Shown: in pieces, positions 7,580-12,512 of the stretch
Layout of the letters: each line of letters opens with the position of its first letter
Numbering within the stretch: position 1 is the first letter of the stretch
Assembly (NCBI GenBank): GCA_015489095.1
Contig: WFMN01000197.1
Coordinates: 1-12,512 of the forward strand
Length of the DNA stretch: 12,512 nt
Reading direction: 5' to 3'
From: Mariprofundaceae bacterium
GTDB lineage: Bacteria; Pseudomonadota; Zetaproteobacteria; Mariprofundales; J009
Translations under genes and position numbers: made by a program
Notes under the pieces: generated by a model
What the model saw: only the letters and a program-made list of their open reading frames with translations
Database searches by the model: none
Told to the model about the DNA's origin: nothing

Positions 7580-8970
7580 CCCTGCTTGATTTTCAAGAAG
7601 GCTCGCCAGCTCATGCGCAACAGCAGCCAGCCGTGGCGCCAGCGATCGATGTTGGTGGTGCCGTAACTCCGGTTGCGGTAGCGCACCGGCAGATCCATGA
7701 TCTTCAGGTTGAGCTTGGTGGCACCGAAGAGCAGGTCGAAGTCCCCGAAGGGGTCGATGCTGCCGAGCTGGTCGCGAATGGCGGCAATCCGTTCGTAATC
7801 CCGGCGGTAGAGCACCTTGGTGCCGCATAGGGTGTCGCGCACCGGCTGATCAAGCAGCCAAGTGAAGAGCAGGCTGAAAAACTTGTTGCCGATCCGGTTC
7901 AGCGTCTGCATCGCCTCATCCTCCATCGGATAGATGAGCCGGCACCCGTTGACGAATTCCGCCCGGTTCGACACCAGCAGCCGGTAGAACCGCGCCAGAT
8001 CCTCCGGCGGCACCGTCAAATCGGCATCGAGGATGGCGACAATATCCCCCTTCGCCATGGCAAACCCCTCGCGCACTGCATCTCCCTTGCCCTCACCCCG
8101 CTGCCGCGCCCAGCGAAGGCGGTAACGATCGCCATAGCGACGCACCACCTCCTCGATGACGGCGGCGGTGTCATCCGCCGATCCCCCCTCGATGAAGATC
8201 AGCTCGGTGAAGGCGCCCATCCGCGGCAGCCGCCGCACCGCCGATTCGATCGTGCCCGCCTCGTTGCGCGCCGGAATGATGACCGAGATCGAGGGCTTCT
8301 GCGGGTGGTCGATGGCAAGCGGCCGGGCGATCGCGCACTGGATCAGGCCGAACAGCCGCAGCCCCGGCAGGGTGACCAGCCAGCGATTGCAGAGCGCGGC
8401 GAGCAGCGGCGCGCGCAACGGGAGCAGCATACGGTGGTGAGAACGCACCATCTCAAAGCCGGAGATCGTCAGAAAGCCGCGCAGATCGCCCAGATTGATC
8501 CAGTTCTGCATCGCCTCCGGCATCTTCCACCCGATGCGCTCGGCCAGCGCCAACAGCGGACGCCACAGATGGTTGTAGGAGTTGATCAAGATTCGCGTCC
8601 GCTTATGGCAGAGCGGCAGCAACTGCTCCAGCACCCCCTGCACATCGGGGAGATGACCGATCAGATCCGACAGGATGATGTGGTCGTACCGGCGGCGAAG
8701 CGCCATCGCCTCGGCGTCCATCACCACCAAGGTGATCTCCGGATGGCGCTGGCGGGCGATCGACACCATCCTCTGGCTGAAGTCCACCCCGGTTTTGTCG
8801 CCATTGGGCAGCGTGGCCAGCAGATCGGCCGTGCCACAGCCGATCTCCAGCACCGAATCGGAGGCGGGAATGTTTGCCCGCAGCCACCGCGCCAGTTCAT
8901 CGTAGTAGTGGCGGTTGCGGCCGATCCAGCGCAATCGCTCCTCGGCGATCGCATCGAACCGCGCCCGCAT
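7576..8970 (-). CDS. Fusion protein: class I SAM methyltransferase plus GT2 glycosyltransferase
   Basis: First gene of the minus-strand operon; about 464 residues with two catalytic domains in one frame. Residues 1 to about 200 form a SAM methyltransferase: RFDAIAEERLRWI at the start, motif I SVLEIGCGTADLL (around 39-51), GVDFS (about 61-65), and VVMDAEAMALRRRYDHIILS before motif IV. Residues from about 228 form a GT2 domain: SVIIPARNEAGTIESAV, FIEGGSADDT (about 259-268), VAILDADLTVPPEDL with the metal-binding DAD (about 315-317), and GDFDLLFG then LPVRYRNRSYGTTNIDRWRH. This GT2 end, with a single weak hydrophobic stretch after it, resembles polyprenyl-phosphate sugar transferases. The start chosen is ATG 8968-8970, with AGAGG 4 bases upstream; ATG 8985 or 9042 would lengthen it by 5 or 24 residues. 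The protein may modify and transfer the same sugar or lipid; that is inference. Confidence 0.88.
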   Translation of the reverse strand: MRARFDAIAEERLRWIGRNRHYYDELARWLRANIPASDSVLEIGCGTADLLATLPNGDKTGVDFSQRMVSIARQRHPEITLVVMDAEAMALRRRYDHIILSDLIGHLPDVQGVLEQLLPLCHKRTRILINSYNHLWRPLLALAERIGWKMPEAMQNWINLGDLRGFLTISGFEMVRSHHRMLLPLRAPLLAALCNRWLVTLPGLRLFGLIQCAIARPLAIDHPQKPSISVIIPARNEAGTIESAVRRLPRMGAFTELIFIEGGSADDTAAVIEEVVRRYGDRYRLRWARQRGEGKGDAVREGFAMAKGDIVAILDADLTVPPEDLARFYRLLVSNRAEFVNGCRLIYPMEDEAMQTLNRIGNKFFSLLFTWLLDQPVRDTLCGTKVLYRRDYERIAAIRDQLGSIDPFGDFDLLFGATKLNLKIMDLPVRYRNRSYGTTNIDRWRHGWLLLRMSWRAFLKIKQG

Positions 8971-9050
8971 CTCCCCTCTTTTCATCGTCACATCAGAAAC
9001 CACCCGCTCCGGTTTGCCTCCACCCTGTGCCGCCGTCAGCATCGCGCCGG
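8971..9050. promoter_or_regulatory. Divergent intergenic gap, presumed promoter region
   Basis: This 80-base gap separates the operon starting at 8970 (minus) from the membrane transferase starting at 9051 (plus), so promoters for one or both must lie here or inside the neighbouring 5' ends. I see no convincing -35/-10 pair and no inverted repeat. The gap shrinks to 8 bases if the fusion protein starts at 9042 instead. The call rests on gene orientation only. Confidence 0.3.
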
Positions 9051-10445
9051 ATGACAGCTTCGACCATCTTCACCACACCTGCACGCACCCGCGTCGTCCC
9101 GTTGGCTGCACTGTTGCTGATCATCCTCGCCCTCTTTCTGCGTCTCTCCTACATCGATAACACCATCGTCGACCATCCGATTCGCGCCGATGCCCGCGAG
9201 TATGTCGCCTACGGCTACAACATCTACTTTCACCACACCTTCTCCTTTGCCACCGGCAGGGAGCCGATCGCCCCCGACTCCTTCCGCTCCCCCGGTTTCC
9301 CGCTGCTCATCGCCGCATCGCTTGCCGCCGGTGGCAAACGCTACTGGTACGGTACGCTTCTGCGGTGGCAGGCGATCCTCGGCACACTGGTGGTCGGCCT
9401 CACCTTCCTAATCGGCCGCCTGCTGCTGCCCGATTGGGCCGCACTCACCGCTACCGCACTGACCGCGCTCAACCCCCATCTCGTCGTCATGAGCGGATAC
9501 CTGCTCACCGAAACGCTCTTCTCTTTTCTGCTGCTGCTATCGCTCTGGCTCTTTCTACTGCTGGGGCGGTCGCTGCGACAGGGACAACACATCTGCTCCC
9601 GCAGATCCATCATGCTCGCCGCTGCCTGCGCGCTCAGCTTCGGCTGCACCTACCTCACCAACGAGACCGCGCTCTTCCTGCCCTTGCTACTGGCCATGCT
9701 GCTGGTTGGGAAGGCGGGTATCCGGCAACCCTCTCCCTCCCGAACAGCCGTCACGGTGATGCTGATCCTGTTTTCCTGTTTCCCCCTAGGTTGGAACCTG
9801 CGCGCCTTCGTGGAACATATCCCACCCGATCTTCGCGGCAGCCAGCGCGCGCTGGAGACGATGACCCACGGCAGCTACCCCGATTTCATCTACAAAGACC
9901 CCAGACTGCAATATTATCCCTACAACGATGATCCCCGCTACCAGGAGTACAGCGCCTCCGTCGGCAACTTTCTACGCATCTTCAGCCACCGCGTGGCCGA
10001 GGAGCCGTGGCGTTACCTACGCTGGTATCTGATCGACAAGCCCTACACCCTGTGGACATGGAACATCCTGCAAGGACAGGGCGATATCTATGTCTATCCG
10101 GTTCTCCGCTCGCTCTACCAGATCGCGCCGTTTTGGGATCAAACCCGGCTGCTGATGAAGCGCCTCCATCCGTTGATCCTGCTGCTTGCACTCAGCGGAC
10201 TCTTGATCCTCCTGCCCCGCAAACGGGGCATCTGTAAAACCTACACCCCTGCCAAGCAGCTCCCTCTCCCAGTCACCGTGCTGGCCACCGTGCTGATCTA
10301 CTACACGCTGCTCTACAACCTGTTCGCCACCTGGCCTAGGTATGCCGTTCCGCTGCGACCGGAACTCTACCTCTGGGCGGCGTGGAGCCTTTGTGCCCTC
10401 ATCTGCCTGTGCCGTACACTAGCTCATCGGAGAGAAATGACTTGA
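9051..10445 (+). CDS. ArnT/PMT-like membrane glycosyltransferase (GT39 superfamily, PMT_2 type)
   Basis: Inner-membrane protein of 464 residues, the second PMT-superfamily member of the window and only distantly similar to the one at 4240-5892. The first helix (about 15-33) is followed by an outer loop with ADAREYVAYGYNIY (46-59), whose Asp is the likely catalytic acid, then PDSFRSPGFPLLIAA (75-89), a very typical PMT_2 stretch. Later come NPHLVVMSGYLLTETLFSFL (141-160), LTNETALFLPLLLA and, near the C-terminus, ATWPRYAVPLRPELYLW (426-442), matching the common RY-x-xP ending. A hydrophilic loop of roughly 120 residues (about 250-370) lies between the helix groups and probably faces the periplasm. 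The start is ATG 9051; the frame is open back to 8874, but that part mirrors the divergent gene and is Pro/Ser/Arg-rich. The ribosome binding site is weak. It probably uses a polyprenyl-phosphate sugar; acceptor unknown. Confidence 0.8.
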   Translation: MTASTIFTTPARTRVVPLAALLLIILALFLRLSYIDNTIVDHPIRADAREYVAYGYNIYFHHTFSFATGREPIAPDSFRSPGFPLLIAASLAAGGKRYWYGTLLRWQAILGTLVVGLTFLIGRLLLPDWAALTATALTALNPHLVVMSGYLLTETLFSFLLLLSLWLFLLLGRSLRQGQHICSRRSIMLAAACALSFGCTYLTNETALFLPLLLAMLLVGKAGIRQPSPSRTAVTVMLILFSCFPLGWNLRAFVEHIPPDLRGSQRALETMTHGSYPDFIYKDPRLQYYPYNDDPRYQEYSASVGNFLRIFSHRVAEEPWRYLRWYLIDKPYTLWTWNILQGQGDIYVYPVLRSLYQIAPFWDQTRLLMKRLHPLILLLALSGLLILLPRKRGICKTYTPAKQLPLPVTVLATVLIYYTLLYNLFATWPRYAVPLRPELYLWAAWSLCALICLCRTLAHRREMT

Positions 10446-10474
10446 TGAGTTCACAAAAAGCCCGTCCAAGGAAA

Positions 10475-10500
10475 TTCGCGGTTGGAAACCGCTCCTACAG
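10475..10500 (+). repeat. REP-like extragenic palindrome
   Basis: The 137-base gap between the membrane transferase and the UXS gene holds TTCGCGGTTGGAAACCGC followed by TCCTACAG. The arms GCGGTT (10478-10483) and AACCGC (10487-10492) pair perfectly around a 3-base loop (GGA). The layout TTCGCGG-loop-CCGCTCCTACAG is the known form of REP elements in Pseudomonas and some other Gammaproteobacteria, which are spread by REP-associated tyrosine transposases (RAYT). Only one copy is present. CCCGTCCAAGG (10461-10471) and CCCGTCCATGG (10528-10538) flank it as an imperfect direct repeat. No gene is seen in the rest of the gap. Confidence 0.6.
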
Positions 10501-10571
10501 TCTGTTGGGGAGATCCTTTCCTCGAACCCGTCCATGGCCACGATTCCGACTTCTATCATTTTGAAACAGCT

Positions 10572-10576
10572 GGAGG
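10572..10576 (+). promoter_or_regulatory. Ribosome binding site for the GTG start of UXS
   Basis: GGAGG stands 6 bases before GTG 10583-10585, a near-ideal site. It fixes the start of the decarboxylase, which is then followed at once by the NAD-binding strand KNVLVTGGAGFVG. Confidence 0.75.
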
Positions 10577-10582
10577 ACGATA

Positions 10583-11518
10583 GTGAAAAACGTGCTTGTT
10601 ACTGGAGGAGCTGGATTTGTGGGGTCGCATCTGTGTGAGCGGTTGCTGCATGATGGACATGATGTTGTGTGTGTCGATAATTTTTTCACAGGCAATAAGG
10701 CAAACATTAATCATCTACGAGCAAACCCCTATTTTGAAGTTATTCGTCATGACATCACATTTCCGCTGTATATTGAAACGGATAGCATCTATAACCTAGC
10801 TTGTCCGGCATCTCCGATCCATTATCAGAGAGATCCGGTTCAAACTACGAAGGTTTGCGTACATGGCACGATCAATATGCTAGAATTGGCGAATCGCACC
10901 GGCGCTAAAATATTGCAGGCATCAACGAGTGAAGTCTATGGTGATCCGGAAGTGCATCCCCAAACAGAAGATTATTGGGGAAAGGTGAACCCCATAGGAA
11001 TTCGCAGTTGTTATGATGAGGGTAAGCGGTGTGCGGAAACGCTGTTTTTTGACTACTTCCGCCAGCACGGATTGGAGATAAAGGTTGTTAGAATCTTCAA
11101 CACCTATGGTCCACGAATGCATCCGGATGATGGTCGTGTGGTAAGCAACTTTATCGTTCAAGCAATCAAGGGGGAGCCGATCACCCTATACGGAAATGGC
11201 CTCCAGACACGTAGCTTTTGCTACATTGATGATTTGATTGATGGTTTGGTTAGGATGATGGATTCCGATCCCTCGCTCACCGGACCGATCAATCTTGGCA
11301 ATCCGGTGGAACACACAATACTTGAACTTGCCGAGATGATTTTGCGGTTGACCAAGTCGCATTCACAATTGACATACCTCCCCCTGCCACAAGATGATCC
11401 GCAACAGCGGCAGCCAAATATAGAGCAGGCCAGAACCAAATTGCATTGGGCGCCCAAGGTCAGTTTAGAGGATGGATTAAAAGAGACAATTGCATATTTT
11501 CGGCGTGTGATACTGTAA
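10583..11518 (+). CDS. uxs: UDP-glucuronate decarboxylase (UDP-xylose synthase), extended SDR
   Basis: Cytoplasmic NAD-dependent enzyme of 311 residues that oxidises UDP-glucuronate at C4, decarboxylates it and reduces the keto pentose to UDP-xylose. The Rossmann motif is TGGAGFVGSHL (7-17), followed by the strand end VCVDNFFTG with Asp32 for NAD ribose. The catalytic set is ASTSEVYGDP (113-122; S/T and E117) and RSCYDEGKRCAE (141-152), with Tyr144 and Lys148. NPIGIRSCYDEGKR is a signature of this family and separates it from dTDP-glucose dehydratases and from ArnA. Also present are NLACPASPIHYQ, FNTYGPRMHPDDGRVV and QTRSFCYIDDL. Length is normal for the bacterial soluble form. It begins the lower-GC stretch and is followed 30 bases later by a GT2 gene, probably in one transcript. 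Because UXS keeps and reduces the keto intermediate, the product should be UDP-xylose rather than the keto sugar used by ArnB. Confidence 0.96.
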   Translation: MKNVLVTGGAGFVGSHLCERLLHDGHDVVCVDNFFTGNKANINHLRANPYFEVIRHDITFPLYIETDSIYNLACPASPIHYQRDPVQTTKVCVHGTINMLELANRTGAKILQASTSEVYGDPEVHPQTEDYWGKVNPIGIRSCYDEGKRCAETLFFDYFRQHGLEIKVVRIFNTYGPRMHPDDGRVVSNFIVQAIKGEPITLYGNGLQTRSFCYIDDLIDGLVRMMDSDPSLTGPINLGNPVEHTILELAEMILRLTKSHSQLTYLPLPQDDPQQRQPNIEQARTKLHWAPKVSLEDGLKETIAYFRRVIL

Positions 11519-11548
11519 TGCGCTGCCATAAAACTATTTGAATCCACG

Positions 11549-12247
11549 ATGAAAAAACTATCGGTTATCATCCCTTGTTTTAATGAGATGCGCACTATTG
11601 ATGCGATTCTTTATGCGGTCATGAATTCACCGTATAAAAACAAAGAGATTATCGTTGTGGATGACTGCTCCACAGATGGAACGCGTGAAAAACTAAAAAG
11701 CAAAACAGAGGAAGGCAGCAAAGACTATAAAGTTATATTTCACGAAACAAATATGGGGAAAGGGGCGGCTGTGAGAACCGGGATTCAGGCGGCGACGGGT
11801 GATATTGTGATTATTCAGGATGCGGACTTGGAATACGATCCCAATGAATACCCTCGGATGCTTGCCCCCATCTTGCGGGGTGAAGCGGATGTTGTATTTG
11901 GTTCTCGGTTCATCGGTGGGGATGTCCACCGCGTTTTATATTTCTGGCACGCTGTTGGCAATCGCGCCCTTACATTGTTTTCTAACATGTTTACAAATTT
12001 AAATCTAACCGATATGGAAACCTGCTATAAAGCTTTTCGTAGGGAGATTATTCAGTCGATAGAGATAGAGGAGAATCGCTTCGGGTTCGAACCTGAAATC
12101 ACCGCGAAAATATCCAAGATTGGGTGTCGAATCTATGAAGTGGGGATCTCCTACCATGGTAGAACATATGCTGAAGGAAAAAAAATTGATTGGAGAGATG
12201 GCCTGCATGCCATTTATTGCATTATTAAATACAACCTGTTCCGATGA
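11549..12247 (+). CDS. GT2 glycosyltransferase, DPM1-like polyprenyl-phosphate sugar synthase
   Basis: Soluble or membrane-attached GT-A enzyme of 232 residues, without C-terminal membrane helices, like yeast-type DPM1 rather than the anchored kind at the left edge. Motifs occur in order: KKLSVIIPCFNE (2-13), EIIVVDDCSTDGT (33-45), NMGKGAAVRTGI (68-79), VIIQDADLEYDP (87-98) with the metal-binding DAD (91-93), VVFGSRFIGG (115-124), and the C-terminal acceptor-side part NRFGFEPEITAK and SYHGRTYAEGKKIDWRDG. This last part is characteristic of enzymes that put a sugar from a nucleotide donor onto polyprenyl phosphate. Codons are AT-richer than in the left half of the window. It lies directly downstream of UXS; the pairing suggests that xylose or a glucuronate-derived pentose could be the sugar, but many such GT2 enzymes use glucose or mannose, so this is a guess. 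Confidence 0.92.
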   Translation: MKKLSVIIPCFNEMRTIDAILYAVMNSPYKNKEIIVVDDCSTDGTREKLKSKTEEGSKDYKVIFHETNMGKGAAVRTGIQAATGDIVIIQDADLEYDPNEYPRMLAPILRGEADVVFGSRFIGGDVHRVLYFWHAVGNRALTLFSNMFTNLNLTDMETCYKAFRREIIQSIEIEENRFGFEPEITAKISKIGCRIYEVGISYHGRTYAEGKKIDWRDGLHAIYCIIKYNLFR

Positions 12248-12413
12248 GCAGGACACTGTTGCACTACAGTTCAACATCTACAAATCCTCCCCGCTGACAA
12301 ACCTCCTGCGCATCTTCCGCGACCGCATTCGTAACCATCGGCACACCACCGATGACCTCCGCCTCGCCGCGCACAGCGTCGCCATCCTCCACCAGTGTCA
12401 ACAACAGCTGTAG
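12243..12413 (+). pseudogene. Coding-like fragment with a C-terminal stop, unknown family
   Basis: From about 12260 the sequence becomes GC-rich again and the frame ending at TAG 12411-12413 has mostly G or C in third codon positions (reading ...LLRIFRDRIRNHR... and ...DDLRLAAHSVAILHQCQ). The protein looks soluble and basic; I do not recognise the family. The frame continues upstream into the GT2 gene, with an ATG at 12207, but that part only mirrors GT2, so no natural start is evident. It may be the stump of a gene cut by the arrival of the low-GC pair, or a small gene overlapping GT2. Coding character switches to another frame at the TAG. Confidence 0.35.
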
Positions 12414-12512
12414 CAAACGCCAACTGCCTGAGCGACCTGCTCTTTGCCGCGCCCGAGCGTCGGCGCGACCACCCGCTGCTGTTCGCCTGCACGGCCGACG
12501 GGCTGGCGCGGC
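12395..12512 (+). CDS. Unidentified coding frame running off the right edge (3' partial)
   Basis: This frame is open to the end of the window and, from about 12413, has third codon positions that are almost all G or C (CLSDLLFAAPERRRDHPLLF and on to TADGLAR). It is the -1 frame relative to the preceding fragment. A GTG at 12395 could start it, with a 19-base overlap, but there is no ribosome binding site and the first six codons do not share the codon bias. A -1 frameshift joining it to the preceding fragment is equally possible. No family is recognised. Confidence 0.4.
   Translation, partial: MSTTAVANANCLSDLLFAAPERRRDHPLLFACTADGLAR

Noticed and set aside
7580..7828. N-terminal extension of the ligase frame
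   Set aside because: The extra 83 residues overlap the GT2 part of the fusion protein and are Arg/His/Pro-rich; the GTGA overlap at 7579 is a natural start.
8874..9050. N-terminal extension of the membrane transferase at 9051
   Set aside because: Antisense to the divergent gene, Pro/Ser/Arg-rich, not resembling the family's N-terminus.
8305..9054. Long plus-strand open frame (249 codons)
   Set aside because: Gln/His/Arg-rich composition and fully antisense to the methyltransferase-GT2 fusion, which has clear motifs.
10583..11518. dTDP-glucose 4,6-dehydratase or ArnA decarboxylase domain
   Set aside because: The signature NPIGIRSCYDEGKR and the NLACPASP motif are specific to UDP-xylose synthases.
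1..12512. CRISPR array, tRNA or rRNA genes, insertion sequence
   Set aside because: No regularly spaced repeats, tRNA-like cloverleaf, rRNA sequence or transposase/integrase motif was seen on either strand.

Overview
The window reads as a chromosomal cell-surface polysaccharide / lipid-linked glycan locus of a Gram-negative bacterium, most likely a member of the Pseudomonadota. The base is the gene content (polyprenyl-phosphate sugar transferases, ArnT/PMT-type membrane transferases, a WaaL/PglL-type ligase, a UDP-sugar enzyme) and one extragenic palindrome with the TTCGCGG...CCGCTCCTACAG form typical of Pseudomonas-like and other gammaproteobacterial REP elements. The exact taxon cannot be read from the sequence. 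No RNA gene, CRISPR array, transposase or integrase was found.

Layout. (1) Positions 1-1852, plus strand: the 3' end of a GT2 (DPM1/ArnC-like) glycosyltransferase with its two C-terminal membrane helices, a SAM methyltransferase, and a flippase-like LPG-synthase transmembrane protein. The last two overlap by one base, and the methyltransferase start looks frameshifted. (2) Positions 1863-8970, minus strand: a tight five-gene operon. In transcription order it holds a methyltransferase-GT2 fusion, a WaaL/PglL-like O-antigen ligase, an ArnT/PMT-like GT39 transferase, a PLP sugar aminotransferase (DegT/ArnB family) and a GT4 glycosyltransferase. It converges on region 1 with only 10 bases between the stop codons. 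(3) Position 9051 onward, plus strand, diverging from the operon: a second ArnT/PMT-like transferase, then a 137-base gap with the REP-like palindrome, then a lower-GC pair encoding UDP-glucuronate decarboxylase (UDP-xylose synthase) and a soluble DPM1-like GT2. (4) Positions 12248-12512: GC-rich, coding-like sequence that changes frame around a TAG at 12411, so it is either a broken gene or two overlapping ones, running off the window.

How the genes could work together (inference): UDP-glucuronate is decarboxylated to UDP-xylose; GT2 enzymes load sugars onto undecaprenyl phosphate; the LPG-synthase-TM-like protein may help membrane transfer; the two PMT/ArnT-like proteins and the PglL/WaaL-like ligase then transfer lipid-linked sugars to an acceptor in the periplasm. 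The aminotransferase, GT4 and two methyltransferase domains would make or modify an amino sugar. The set parallels the Arn (L-Ara4N lipid A) pathway step by step but is not that pathway: no formyltransferase, deformylase or ArnA is present. Families are assigned with good confidence; sugar, acceptor and product are unknown.
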